This document shows, in pieces, positions 1 to 8,511 of a DNA stretch of 64,000 nucleotides. Position numbers and translations under genes: made by a program. A model generated the notes under the pieces. The model did not search any database. It worked only from the letters and a program-made list of their open reading frames with translations, and was not told where the DNA came from. Every line of letters begins with the position of its first letter. The first letter of the stretch is position 1. Source of the DNA: Streptomyces sp. ISL-100 (lineage in GTDB: Bacteria > Actinomycetota > Actinomycetes > Streptomycetales > Streptomycetaceae); NCBI RefSeq assembly GCF_018614615.1, contig NZ_JAGGOK010000076.1, positions 1-64,000 of the forward strand. Reading direction: 5' to 3'.

Positions 1-48
1 ACATTTTCAGTGCACTTCTAGCCGCTGAATCCCGACTTCTGGTGGCCG

Positions 49-606
49 CTACCGCTTACCGGCCTCGTCGCCCGCCTGCGACGCGGCCCTCAGCCGGGCG
101 TACTCCTCGGCCATGGTCTGCACGGTCCAGTGGGCGTTGAGCCCGCTGGGGTTCGGCAGTGCCCACACTCGGGTCTCGCCGATCGTCCGCTCCTGCGGGC
201 CGACAGACGCCTTCCGCTCACCGAAGGCCGTGCGGTACGCCGTGATGCCGACTACCGCGAGCCACTTCGGCCGGAGCAATTCGACCTTCTCCGTCAGGAT
301 CCGGCCGCCCTCGCGGAACTCCTCGTCGCTTATCTCGTCGGCCCGCGCGCTCGCCCTGGCCACCACATTGGTGATGCCGAGTCCATAGGAAAGGAGCTCG
401 TCCTGCTCCGCCGGCTTCAACTGCCGGGGGGTGAAACCCGAGAGATGCAGTACCGGCCAGAAGCGGTTGCCGGGGCGGGCGAAGTGGTGGCCCGTAGCGG
501 CTGACATCAACCCGGGGTTGATGCCGCAGAAGAGCACCCGCAGGCCGCCCGCGACCACGTCGGGGACGAGGCGGTCGCGCGCGGCCAGGAGTTCTTCGGG
601 TGTCAT
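49..606 (-). CDS. mug: mismatch-specific uracil/thymine DNA glycosylase (Mug family)
   Basis: The 185-residue protein belongs to uracil-DNA glycosylase family 2, which removes uracil (and thymine or alkylated bases) opposite guanine in the base-excision repair pathway. The sequence shows the family motif GINPG at residues 28-32, where the Asn activates water, and the second motif NPSGLNAH at 152-159, which inserts into the helix. Length and motif spacing fit the family. It lies 10 bp downstream of purB on the same strand, so the two are probably cotranscribed. The ATG start gives a full-length N-terminus. Family assignment is firm; the exact substrate range cannot be read from the sequence. 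Confidence 0.9.
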   Translation of the reverse strand: MTPEELLAARDRLVPDVVAGGLRVLFCGINPGLMSAATGHHFARPGNRFWPVLHLSGFTPRQLKPAEQDELLSYGLGITNVVARASARADEISDEEFREGGRILTEKVELLRPKWLAVVGITAYRTAFGERKASVGPQERTIGETRVWALPNPSGLNAHWTVQTMAEEYARLRAASQAGDEAGKR

Positions 607-616
607 GCCGTGCGGG

Positions 617-2059
617 TCAGAGGATCGATCCGGGGGCGTACGCCGCGGCGTCCGGATGCTGCTTGGCGATCTCCTCGATGCGGGAGACCACGGCGCCGAC
701 CTGCTGAGCCGCTGCCCCGGTGAAGGACAGCTTGTCGGCCATCAGCTCGTCCAGCTGGGCCCGGTCCAGCGGGATCCGCTCGTCGGCCGCGAGCTTGTCC
801 AGCAGCTCGTTGCGCTCGGCGCCCTGTTCGCGCATCGCCAGGGCGGAGGCGACGGCGTTCTCCTTGATGGCCTCGTGCGCGACCTCGCGGCCGACCCCGG
901 CCCGCACCGAAGCCATGAGCACCTTGGTCGTCGCGAGGAAGGGGAGGTAGCGGTCCAGCTCGCGGGCCACGACCGCCGGGAAGGCGCCGAACTCGTCGAG
1001 CACCGTGAGGAAGGTCTCCAGCAGGCCGTCGAAGGCGAAGAACGCGTCGGGCAGCGCGACCCGGCGTACCACCGAGCACGACACGTCGCCCTCGTTCCAC
1101 TGGTCGCCCGCCAGCTCACCCGTCATCGAGGCGTAGCCGCGAAGGATCACCATGAGGCCGTTCACACGCTCGCAAGAGCGGGTGTTCATCTTGTGCGGCA
1201 TCGCGGACGAGCCGACCTGGCCGGGCTTGAAGCCCTCGGTCACCAGCTCGTGCCCTGCCATCAGCCGGATGGTCTTTGCAACGGAGGAGGGAGCGCCCGC
1301 CAGCTGCACCAGCGCGGTGACGACCTCGTAGTCCAGCGAGCGCGGGTACACCTGGCCCACCGATGTGAAGGCCTGCGAGAAGCCGAGGTGTACGGCGATC
1401 CGCTGCTCCAGGTCCGCCAGCTTCTCGGCGTCCCCGCCCAGCAGGTCAAGCATGTCCTGCGCCGTACCGACCGGACCCTTGATCCCGCGCAGCGGGTAGC
1501 GGCCGAGCAGCTCCTCAAGGCGCCCGTACGCCACCAGCAGCTCGTCGGCCGCCGTCGCGAAGCGCTTGCCGAGCGTCGTGGCCTGGGCCGCGACGTTGTG
1601 CGAGCGGCCCGCCATGACGAGCTCCGCGTACTCACCGGACAGCTTGCCGAGGCGGGTCAGCACGGCGACCGTACGGTCGCGCATCAGCTCCAGCGAGAGC
1701 CGGATCTGAAGCTGCTCGACGTTCTCGGTCAGGTCGCGGGACGTCATGCCCTTGTGGACCTGCTCGTGGCCCGCGAGCGCGTTGAACTCCTCGATGCGCG
1801 CCTTCACGTCGTGGCGCGTGACCTTCTCGCGCTCGGCGATCGAGGCCAGGTCGACCTGGTCGAGCACGCGCTCGTAGTCGGAGAGGGCCTCGTCGGGCAC
1901 CTCGATGCCGAGGTCCTTCTGAGCACGGAGCACGGCGAGCCACAGCTGGCGCTCCAGCTTCACCTTCTGCTCGGGGGACCACAGGACGGCGAGTTGCGCG
2001 GAGGCGTAGCGGCCGACCAGGACATTGGGGATGCGAGGCTTCGCAGGAGCAGCAGTCAC
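617..2059 (-). CDS. purB: adenylosuccinate lyase
   Basis: PurB catalyses two beta-eliminations in purine synthesis: SAICAR to AICAR plus fumarate, and adenylosuccinate to AMP plus fumarate. The superfamily signature SSAMPHKMN is present in the middle of the protein, and the region around KGMTSRDLTENVEQLQ carries the catalytic His/Ser-Asp surroundings seen in this family. A longer reading frame begins at 2110, but the GTG at 2059 (protein beginning V-T-A-A-P-A-K-P-R-I-P-N) gives the N-terminus usual for actinobacterial PurB; the 17 upstream residues look like untranslated leader. The product is 480 residues. The following glycosylase gene is 10 bp downstream. Confidence 0.95.
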   Translation of the reverse strand: MTAAPAKPRIPNVLVGRYASAQLAVLWSPEQKVKLERQLWLAVLRAQKDLGIEVPDEALSDYERVLDQVDLASIAEREKVTRHDVKARIEEFNALAGHEQVHKGMTSRDLTENVEQLQIRLSLELMRDRTVAVLTRLGKLSGEYAELVMAGRSHNVAAQATTLGKRFATAADELLVAYGRLEELLGRYPLRGIKGPVGTAQDMLDLLGGDAEKLADLEQRIAVHLGFSQAFTSVGQVYPRSLDYEVVTALVQLAGAPSSVAKTIRLMAGHELVTEGFKPGQVGSSAMPHKMNTRSCERVNGLMVILRGYASMTGELAGDQWNEGDVSCSVVRRVALPDAFFAFDGLLETFLTVLDEFGAFPAVVARELDRYLPFLATTKVLMASVRAGVGREVAHEAIKENAVASALAMREQGAERNELLDKLAADERIPLDRAQLDELMADKLSFTGAAAQQVGAVVSRIEEIAKQHPDAAAYAPGSIL

Positions 2060-2253
2060 GTGACCAGAGTTTACCCGGCGTCCATGTAGGTACTTACACG
2101 TCCACCGCACGCACGAAAGCGCAGGTCATTGACCATCCACCCGGCGTTGCGTGCACCCGCCTGCGATACGCGTGTGAGACGACCGTGGTAGCAACATACG
2201 AAGGCCACGCCGACCTCGGGGCTGGCCGTCTCTGTGCTCCGCCGCAGCCTTCC

Positions 2254-2473
2254 TCATTCGCCTTCGGTATCGGAAGCCGCCGTCACGATTCGCCTGACCT
2301 GCTGACGCGAATACCCGGTCGCCTCGCAGACGTCCTTCTGTAGCACGCCATCGGCGTCCGCCTGCCTGATCGCTGCGGCCAGCTCCTGTCGCAGGATCTC
2401 CATCCGGGATTCCGCCGCTCTGAACCTGCCGGCCAGCTGCTCCAGGGATCGCGTCGGACCACTCCAGCGACAT
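2254..2473 (-). pseudogene. small helix-turn-helix protein, probably frameshifted
   Basis: The C-terminal part reads RRIVTAASDTEGE after a helix-turn-helix-like stretch (KDVCEATGYSRQQVRRIV), preceded by a charged helix beginning SLEQLAGRFRAAESR. This resembles the short Streptomyces DNA-binding proteins with a coiled helix followed by an HTH. The best ATG with a matching N-terminus (2473, reading M-S-L-E-W-S-D-A) is in a different frame, so one base appears to have been gained or lost near 2455. If there is no frameshift, the only in-frame ATG inside the conserved part is at 2403 and would give about 50 residues. Function is not known beyond likely DNA binding. Confidence 0.4.
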
Positions 2474-2542
2474 GGAGACGCCGACGCACCCGGATGACAT
2501 CTGGTGCCAGGCGGCGCCGCCCCGGCTCGCCCCGAGCTGTAC

Positions 2543-2761
2543 ATGGGGTTCGACATGGGTGACCAGTACGTGGAGCTGGACCCGGCGGGGGTCGACAGGC
2601 TCGCCGCGGCTCTCGTCGAGCACGCGGCGGTGCTCCGCTCGGCTGCCCGCCGTATGTCCGTGCTGAGGGGGCCGCCCAGTGAGCACCGCTCTGGTGCGCC
2701 GGCCGACCGAGGAGGCTGCGGTGAGCGCGGCTTCCTCGGTCGCCACGGCGGCTTCATCTGA
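2543..2761 (+). pseudogene. WXG100-like N-terminal fragment
   Basis: The reading frame from ATG 2543 begins M-G-F-D-M-G-D-Q-Y-V-E-L-D-P and continues with an amphipathic helix (VDRLAAALVEHAAVLRSA) typical of the first helix of WXG100/ESX-like proteins, which are small helical secreted or adaptor proteins of type VII systems. After about residue 40 the sequence becomes low-complexity and ends at 2761, where it abuts an IS30 transposase scrap on the other strand. I read it as a gene truncated by an insertion, but the family call rests on one helix and is weak. No ESX secretion gene is nearby. Confidence 0.3.
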
Positions 2762-2890
2762 GAGCTCGGTGGAAGTGTTCTGCCCGGTGGCGTTGGGCAG
2801 GTGCACCAGCATGGTGAAGCGGGTGGTCCGCTCGACCAGCGTGCCGATGGCGGAGCCGTGGTTGGCTCCGACGATGCATCGTCGGAGCCC
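2755..2890 (-). mobile_element. IS30-family transposase remnant
   Basis: Translated on the minus strand, this stretch reads in one frame through GSAIGTLVERTTRFTMLVHLP, which matches the DDE-domain segment conserved in IS30-family transposases (G-A-I-A-T-L-V-E-R-T-T-R-F form). Only about 40 codons remain; the upstream helix-turn-helix part, the downstream catalytic part and both terminal inverted repeats are missing. It is therefore a dead fragment left after an insertion. It sits between the truncated WXG100-like gene and a small secreted protein gene, in a short region rich in broken genes. Confidence 0.6.
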
Positions 2891-2950
2891 TACCGGCGCT
2901 CCACAATCATCACGTGTGCCGGGCGCCGGTCCGAGCTCCGCGCCATTCGC

Positions 2951-3217
2951 TCAGCCCATCAGCCTGCCAAGTAGTTCTCCGACTGCGCCTTGGTCAGGAT
3001 TCTCTGCGACCGGATTCTCGCTTTGGTCGGAAATGTCTCCGACTCGATTCACGCCTGTGTTGGGACTCTTCGCCTTTTGATAAGGCTGGTCATGCCCGGA
3101 AGCGGTTTGAATGATGGTGCCGCTCATCTCTTCGTCCTCGGCGGTGGCTGGGCCAATGCTGCCGAGGACTGCTGCGGCAGCCACGGCGGTTACGGCCAGG
3201 AGCTTGCGGATGCGCAT
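2951..3217 (-). CDS. small secreted protein of unknown function
   Basis: The 88-residue product has a clear Sec signal peptide: Arg/Lys at residues 2-5, a hydrophobic core (LLAVTAVAAAAVLGSIGP) and an A-T-A cleavage site near residue 27. The predicted mature peptide is about 61 residues, acidic, Asn/Gln-rich and without cysteine, ending in a short helix (AVGELLGRLMG). This is the layout of many small exported Streptomyces proteins, but I do not recognise a named family. The ATG is preceded by a purine-rich stretch. It is the only intact-looking gene in the surrounding decay zone. Confidence 0.7.
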   Translation of the reverse strand: MRIRKLLAVTAVAAAAVLGSIGPATAEDEEMSGTIIQTASGHDQPYQKAKSPNTGVNRVGDISDQSENPVAENPDQGAVGELLGRLMG

Positions 3218-3353
3218 GTGGGGCGTTCTCCGTTCGAGTGCGGAACATTGGACAGGTCTATATCATCCTCAATTATGAAATTGACGCCCAATTCGCCCAT
3301 CTGTGGGCGAGGCGCCCCATAAAGCAAGTGGACCGCGGCGGGGCTCTTGGCGT

Positions 3354-3796
3354 TCAGCTGTCGCCGCGGCGCGCTCGGACCGCGTCCGTGTAATGCTCCG
3401 TCGTCAGGTCCGCCCCGGGGATGCCGAGCGCAGCGAGAACGGCCCGCACACTGTCGAGGGCTGTCTCAAGCTCGCTCTCCTCCTTCACCTGAGTCTCGAA
3501 CTCGATGAACGTCCCGTCGACTTCCGGAACCTGGACGAGGGTGGCGAGCATGAGCCGCCGTGTGCCTCGAACTCGTAGTTCCTGCACCGCTTCTCGAACG
3601 CGATCGCCGGGTACGTACCGGAGGCCGCTCAGCATCGCGTGCACCGCCGGGCTCCATCGACGCGGGCCTCTTTGTACGTGAGGACTGAGCGGGTGTCGTC
3701 GGGGCCGTGCACGGTACGGACCCGCAGCTCCCGGTCCCCGGCTTCCAACTCGCCGTCCGGGGTGCCGAAGTAGGTGTCCTGGTACACCTCGGCGCG
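3354..3796 (-). pseudogene. CYTH-domain protein remnant (class IV adenylate cyclase/triphosphatase-like)
   Basis: Three reading frames must be joined to recover one CYTH domain. Minus-strand frame A (about 3790 to 3629) reads EVYQDTYFGTPDGELEAG then RELRVRTVHG and TYKEARVDGA, which are the strand motifs of CYTH proteins. A second frame near 3590 reads IAFEKRCRNYEFEAHG. A third, ending at 3354, reads LMLATLVQVPEVDGTFIEFET and DLTTEHYTDAV, the usual C-terminus. CYTH enzymes act on triphosphorylated substrates through a tunnel of charged residues. At least two frameshifts, and a missing EXEXK-type N-terminus, mean it is almost certainly inactive. Confidence 0.6.
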
Positions 3797-4245
3797 GCAC
3801 GATCGCCTCGAACATGCGCCGGAACCCGCGGTACAGCGGGCCGTGCGGCGTCTCCGTCACCTTGTACGCCGCCGACTCGTGGCCTTCCCGTCCTGCGTCG
3901 AAGGCAGACACGAACATGTGGCGTCCAGGCAGCCGAGCCTCAGCCAGACGGACGCCGCCAGCGAGCGATTCGGCGGATTCCCCGATCTCTGCCGCCCTGG
4001 TCGTCAGGGCTGGCGCGTCCGGGTCGAGCAGCAGTACGCGGACGCGTGCCGGTGCCGCGTCGGGCGGGCGAGAGAGGCGCGCAGCGGCGAGTCATTCAGC
4101 CCGGTCAGGCCAAGCCCGCGCACGGCCGGCACATCCAACTCCATTGCTGTGCGGGCCCTCTGCTGGATTTCCTCAGCCGCGGACGCCTGCGAGGCGTACA
4201 CGCGCACGACTTCAGGAAACCATCGAGTGCATACGCCCCGTCACA
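3796..4245 (-). pseudogene. remnant of a regulator-type sensor domain
   Basis: Two minus-strand frames read on into each other. The first (about 4215 to 4065) gives VRVYASQASAAEEIQQRART and VRGLGLTGLNDSPLRASLA; the second (about 4060 to 3796) gives ARVRVLLLDPDAPALTTRAA, EIGESAESLAGGVRLAEARL and FVSAFDAGREGHESAAYKV followed by GPLYRGFRRMFEAI. The second block resembles the C-terminal effector part of HTH proteins in Streptomyces that ends in a P-L-Y/F-R-G-F-R-R-M-F motif. The frame changes near 4062, and an internal piece seems lost before residue Phe-Val-Ser. The 3' end runs straight into the CYTH remnant. Probably non-functional. Confidence 0.45.
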
Positions 4246-4553
4246 AGATCCTGAGCATGTGAGCAGCAGACCCGAACACCCCCTGTCCGGGTTTCCGTCC
4301 GCCGGTGGACTCCCGTACTGGCTCGTCCAGCCTGGCGCCGGAGCCGGATGGTCTCTGCCGCCCGTCTCCGGCATCCAAGTCCAGGGCGGCACCATGCATG
4401 TCGCCGGCCGGAGAAGTCGGCCGCGGGGTCCCTACGTCCGGCGAGCCACCCGAGGACGTCGCGCCAGGGCTTGAGAGCGCCCTCGCGGTTTTTGCCCATG
4501 AGGTCGAATACGGCTCGGGCGCGGGCGATGTGATCAGCGTGACGACAGAGGCG
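4246..4553. other. stretch with no supportable gene
   Basis: No reading frame here has convincing homology. A minus-strand frame (about 4499 downwards) begins M-G-K-N-R-E-G-A-L-K-P-W-R-D-V-L-G-W and looks coding for about 25 codons before turning into arginine-rich low-complexity sequence, so it may be another gene fragment belonging to the same decay zone. I could not identify its family. Confidence 0.3.
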
Positions 4554-5333
4554 CTACGGCGAGGGAGCGTCGTACGGCAGGAGGCCGGGGCGCTTGGCCG
4601 GACGCCGGTCTCCGGAGGACCGCCCCGTGACGCGTCGCCCGATCCACGGCACCAAGTGTTCGCGCGCGAACCGCAGGTCACTCCCGCGCCGCGCCGCCCA
4701 GCCGGGCAGTACGCCCGGTGCCAGCGGCGCGCGCCAGTCGTCCTCGGCCGCGAGACCCAGCGCCTGCCACACCGCCTCGGCGACCCGCCGGTGCCCCTCC
4801 GGCGTCAGATGCAGCCGGTCCACATGCCACAGCCGGGGGTCGGCGAGCACGGGGGCGCCGTACAGATCGACCACCAGGGCGCCGTGCCGCGCCGCCAGCC
4901 CGTCGATGAACTCGAACAGCTCCTCCATACGCGGCCGGAAGCGCTCCATCACCGGACCGTTGCGGCCGGGGCTGCGCATCAGCACCAGCTGCTTGCAGGA
5001 CGGCGCCAGCTTCCCGGCCGCCTCTTCAAGGAGCCCGCACACTCTGCCCATGTCGACCTTCGGCCGGAGCGTGTCGTTGAGCCCGCCCACCAGCGTCACG
5101 ACGTCCGCCCGCATGGCGGCCGCGACGTCGACCTGCTCGGCGACGATCTGGCCGATCAGCTTTCCCCGTACGGCGAGATTCGCGTACTGGAAACCGGGCG
5201 TGCGCGCCGCGAGCCGCGCGGCGAGCAGATCCGCCCAGCCCCGGTACGTGCCGTCGGGCAGGAAGTCCGACATGCCTTCGGTGAACGAGTCGCCGACCGC
5301 GACAAGACTGGTGTATGTGGCATTCAGTTCCAT
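4554..5333 (-). CDS. SGNH/GDSL hydrolase
   Basis: The 259-residue protein is a serine esterase of the SGNH superfamily. Block I is GDSFTEG near residue 14 (catalytic Ser), the oxyanion Gly is in the block around residue 55, block III is GGLND near residue 84 (Asn), and block V is DRLHLTPEGH (Asp-x-x-His) near residue 170. There is no signal peptide, so it is probably cytoplasmic; the substrate cannot be inferred. The C-terminal 50 residues are basic and proline-rich. It is transcribed alone after the terminator-like hairpin that closes the CNNM pair. Confidence 0.85.
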   Translation of the reverse strand: MELNATYTSLVAVGDSFTEGMSDFLPDGTYRGWADLLAARLAARTPGFQYANLAVRGKLIGQIVAEQVDVAAAMRADVVTLVGGLNDTLRPKVDMGRVCGLLEEAAGKLAPSCKQLVLMRSPGRNGPVMERFRPRMEELFEFIDGLAARHGALVVDLYGAPVLADPRLWHVDRLHLTPEGHRRVAEAVWQALGLAAEDDWRAPLAPGVLPGWAARRGSDLRFAREHLVPWIGRRVTGRSSGDRRPAKRPGLLPYDAPSP

Positions 5334-5372
5334 GGCGGGAGCGATGCTATCCCGGCAATGGGGGGACGGTTC

Positions 5373-5425
5373 GTGCGCGGTCGGCCGACGCGCGAACGCG
5401 CGGACCCCCCGAAGGGACCGCGCAC
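5373..5425 (-). terminator. inverted repeat after the CNNM pair
   Basis: A perfect 10-bp inverted repeat, GTGCGCGGTC (5373-5382) and GACCGCGCAC (5416-5425), begins right at the stop codon of the minus-strand CNNM gene and lies before the SGNH hydrolase start. The interior can also pair. It is plausibly an intrinsic-type terminator; no U-tract is present, as is usual in Streptomyces. Confidence 0.45.
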
Positions 5426-6448
5426 CTAGGACTGCCGCTGATCCGGCCGGCCCACCAGCTCCCGCAGCACGTCTTCCATCGTGACCAGCCCCGCCGGATT
5501 ACCGTCGTCGCCCAGCACCGCCGCCAGGTGCGTCCGGCTGCGCCGCATCGCCGTCAGGACGTCGTCGAGCGGCGTGGCCGCCCGTACCCGGGCGATCGGC
5601 CGGAGCGCGGAGACCGGGAACGGCACGTTGCGCGGTGTGGCGTCCAGCGCGTCCTTCACATGCAGGTAACCCAGAATCCGCAGCCCCTCCAGCACCGGGA
5701 ACCGGGAGAACCCCGACTCGGCCGACAGCCGCTCCAGGTCCTCCGGCGTCGTCCCCATCTGGGCGAACATCACGCGCTCCACCGGCATGACCACGTCCTG
5801 CACCGGGCGCCGGCCCAGCTCCAGGGCGTCGTGCAGCCGCTCGGCCGCGCGGTCGTCGAGCAGGCCGGCGTGGCCCGCGTCCGTGACCAGGCGCGCCAGT
5901 TCGTCGTCCGTGAACGTCGCGGACACCTCGCTCTTGGCCTCCACCCGCAGCAACTTGAGCAGCGCGTTGGCGAAGGCGTTGATCGCGAAGATCACCGGCC
6001 GCAGCGCACGCGCCAGCGCCACCAGCGGCGGCCCGAGCAGCAGCGCGGTCCTGACCGGCTCGGCCAGCGCGATGTTCTTCGGCACCATCTCGCCGAACAG
6101 CATGTGCAGGTACGTCGCCGCGGCGAGCGCGATGACGAACGAGATCGGGTGCGTCAGCCCGTCCGGCACACCGACGGCATGGAAGACCGGCTCCAGCAGA
6201 TGCGCGATGGCCGGCTCGGCGACCACACCGAGCACCAGGGTGCACAGCGTGATGCCCAGCTGGGCAGCGGCGAGCAGCGCCGAGACGTGTTCGAGCCCCC
6301 AAAGGACGCTGTGCGCCCGCCGGTTCCCGCGTTCGGCGTCCGGTTCGATCTGGCTGCGGCGTACGGAGATCAGCGCGAACTCCGCGCCGACGAAGAAGGC
6401 GTTCACGACCAGCATGAGCAGGCCGATGAGCAGTTGGACCGCGGTCAT
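5426..6448 (-). CDS. CNNM/CorC-type CBS-domain membrane protein
   Basis: The 340-residue protein has an N-terminal CNNM (DUF21) domain with about four hydrophobic segments (residues 1-180, starting MTAVQLLIGLLMLVVNAFFV) followed by a pair of CBS domains (about 200-335; RVMFAQMGTTPEDLERL and AAVLGDDGNPAGLVTMEDVL). The family includes magnesium/cobalt efflux-associated proteins, formerly annotated as hemolysins. The C-terminal CorC/HlyC transporter-associated domain is absent, so it is the shorter member of the pair. Its ATG overlaps the stop of the upstream CNNM gene by 4 bp, so the two are translationally coupled and probably form a heteromer. Confidence 0.85.
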   Translation of the reverse strand: MTAVQLLIGLLMLVVNAFFVGAEFALISVRRSQIEPDAERGNRRAHSVLWGLEHVSALLAAAQLGITLCTLVLGVVAEPAIAHLLEPVFHAVGVPDGLTHPISFVIALAAATYLHMLFGEMVPKNIALAEPVRTALLLGPPLVALARALRPVIFAINAFANALLKLLRVEAKSEVSATFTDDELARLVTDAGHAGLLDDRAAERLHDALELGRRPVQDVVMPVERVMFAQMGTTPEDLERLSAESGFSRFPVLEGLRILGYLHVKDALDATPRNVPFPVSALRPIARVRAATPLDDVLTAMRRSRTHLAAVLGDDGNPAGLVTMEDVLRELVGRPDQRQS

Positions 6449-7818
6449 CGCCCGGCCTCCTTTTCCCCGGAGCCGAAGGAGTCGGCGGAAGTGGCGCCGT
6501 CAGCGGACTCGCCCGGCAGGGGCGCGTGCAGCAGCACACGGGCCGCACGGCGGCCGGCTGCGTCGACCACGTCCAGCTGCCACCCGGCCAGTTCAATGCG
6601 GTCCCCCACGGCCGGGATGCGTCCCAGTTCGTTGGCGACCAGCCCGGCGAGCGTCTCGTACGGGCCTTCGTGCAGCCGCAGTCCGACCCGCTCCAGCTGG
6701 TCCGTCCTGGCCGCACCGTCCGCCGACCACAGCACCCGCCCGTCGGCGTCCTCGCCCGCCGGGGCGAGGTCCGGCGTCTCGTGCGGATCGTGCTCGTCGC
6801 GCACCTCGCCGACGACCTCCTCGACGATGTCCTCCAGCGTCACGACCCCGGCCGTGCCGCCGTACTCGTCGATGACGACGGCCATGGTGCGCTTGCCCGA
6901 CAGCCGGTCGAGGAGCCGGTCCACGGTCAGCGACTCCGGTACGAGCAGGGGCTCACGCACCAGAGAGGAGACGGGGTACGACGGCCTGCGCTCGGCGGGC
7001 ACGGTCAGTACGTCCTTGATGTGCGCGATGCCGACGACCGAGTCGAGGCTGCCCCGGTAGACGGGGAAGCGGGACAGGCCGGTCGCGCGGGTGGCGTTCG
7101 CGACGTCCTCCGCGGTGGCTTGCACGTCGAGTGCGGTGACCTGCACGCGCGGGGTCATCACGTTTTCCGCCGTCAGCTCAGCCAGATTGAGGGTACGTAC
7201 GAAGAGCTCGGCGGTGTCGGCCTCCAGCGCGCCCTCCCGCGCGGAGTGCCGCGCCAGAGCGACGAGTTCCTGGGGGCTGCGGGCGGACGCCAGTTCCTCG
7301 GCCGGCTCCATGCCGAAGCGCCGCACGATGCGGTTCGCCGAGCCGTTGAGGTGGCTGATGAGCGGGCGGAAGGCCAGGCTGAACATCCGCTGCGGGGCCG
7401 CGACCACCTTGGCCACGCCCAGCGGCGACGAGATCGCCCAGTTCTTGGGCACCAGCTCGCCGACGACCATCAGGACGACGGTCGAAAGCGCCGTACCAAT
7501 GACGAGAGCCACCGATGACGATGTCGAGCGGGAGAGGCCGACGTCTTCGAGCGGACCGCGAATCAGCTTGCCGACGGAAGGCTCGGCGAGCATGCCGACG
7601 AGGAGGTTGGTCACGGTGATGCCGAGCTGGGCGCCGGAGAGCTGGAACGTAAGGCTGCGTACGGCCTTGAGGGCGCTCGCCGCGCCCCGCTCGCCGCGCT
7701 CCACGGCGCGCTCGAGGTCTCCGCGCTCGATCGTGGTCAGCGAGAATTCCGCCGCGACAAAGGCTCCGCAGGCGAGGGAAAGCAGCACGGCCACGGCGAG
7801 CAGAAGCACTTCGGTCAT
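6445..7818 (-). CDS. CNNM/CorC-type CBS-domain membrane protein with CorC_HlyC domain
   Basis: The 457-residue protein has the full family layout: a CNNM transmembrane domain (about 1-200, beginning with VLLLAVAVLLSLACGAFVAA), two CBS motifs (about 220-340, including VVIDEYGGTAGVVTLEDIVE) and a C-terminal CorC/HlyC domain (about 360-440). Such proteins are linked to divalent cation efflux. It is the first gene of a two-gene unit with the shorter CNNM gene, whose start overlaps its stop by 4 bp. The pairing of a long and a short CNNM protein is common in actinobacteria. Ion specificity is not visible. Confidence 0.88.
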   Translation of the reverse strand: MTEVLLLAVAVLLSLACGAFVAAEFSLTTIERGDLERAVERGERGAASALKAVRSLTFQLSGAQLGITVTNLLVGMLAEPSVGKLIRGPLEDVGLSRSTSSSVALVIGTALSTVVLMVVGELVPKNWAISSPLGVAKVVAAPQRMFSLAFRPLISHLNGSANRIVRRFGMEPAEELASARSPQELVALARHSAREGALEADTAELFVRTLNLAELTAENVMTPRVQVTALDVQATAEDVANATRATGLSRFPVYRGSLDSVVGIAHIKDVLTVPAERRPSYPVSSLVREPLLVPESLTVDRLLDRLSGKRTMAVVIDEYGGTAGVVTLEDIVEEVVGEVRDEHDPHETPDLAPAGEDADGRVLWSADGAARTDQLERVGLRLHEGPYETLAGLVANELGRIPAVGDRIELAGWQLDVVDAAGRRAARVLLHAPLPGESADGATSADSFGSGEKEAGR

Positions 7819-8012
7819 CGGTTCACCTCCGTCCCATGATCGGGCAGGGCTGGGAGGAGTGCGCGATGTCGACTACTGGGAGGCTCGCCCATGGGCGGAC
7901 GCTCACACCTTTCAAAAGGGGGTGAATGATCCGCCCATGGTAAAGGACGGGCAAATTGCGCGACACGCCGGTCGAGTCGCCCGAGTCGCCCGAGTCAGTC
8001 GCGTCGGTCGGA

Positions 8013-8438
8013 TCAGTCGGCGAGTGGCTTGACCCACCGCCGCCACTGCGCCTGCGGGGCGTATCCCGCGGCACGCCAGGCGTGGTGCGCGCGCTCGTTC
8101 TCCGTCAGGACCATCGCGTCGCCGCGCCGCCCGCCCAGCTCCACGAAACGTTCCTCCGCCGCCGCGAGCAGAGCTGAGCCGATGCCGCGCCGCCGCCGGC
8201 CGGGGTGCACGGCCAGCCGGTACAGGTGACAGCGCCAGCCGTCGAAGCCCGCGATGACGGTGCCGACGAGCTCGCCGCCGAGCTCCGCGACGATCAGTGA
8301 ATCGGGATCGCGGGTGACCAGCCGTTCGACGCCCGCGCGGTCGTCACTGATGCTCGTCCCCTCGGCGGCGTCCTTCCAGAAGGCCAGCACGGCGTCGAGG
8401 TCGCCCGGTGCCGCGGCTCGTATACGAAGATCATCCAT
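8013..8438 (-). CDS. GNAT family N-acetyltransferase
   Basis: The 141-residue protein is a compact GNAT acetyltransferase. The acetyl-CoA pyrophosphate loop is visible as RRRGIGSALL (motif A, Q/R-x-x-G-x-G/A form) around residue 82, and motif B as NERAHHAWRAAGY near residue 115, with the Tyr that serves as general acid in many members. Substrate is unknown. It is divergent from the toxin-antitoxin pair that starts at 8540, with about 100 bp between. Confidence 0.85.
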   Translation of the reverse strand: MDDLRIRAAAPGDLDAVLAFWKDAAEGTSISDDRAGVERLVTRDPDSLIVAELGGELVGTVIAGFDGWRCHLYRLAVHPGRRRRGIGSALLAAAEERFVELGGRRGDAMVLTENERAHHAWRAAGYAPQAQWRRWVKPLAD

Positions 8439-8511
8439 GCTGGCATCCCACCATCCCGCCCGTCGCGGCGTCGACCATTTTTCTCACCCCCTGGCGCTGC
8501 CTCTTGCCGGT

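Noticed and set aside
431..2089. Plus-strand frame of 552 codons opposite purB
   Set aside because: It is the antisense shadow of purB: no start signal, composition His/Arg-rich, and no homology.
7819..8012. Small minus-strand frame rich in Asp-Ser-Gly (near 7823-8074)
   Set aside because: The translation is a repetitive Thr-Asp-Ser run produced by a GAGTCGCCC-type repeat; no start context and no homology.
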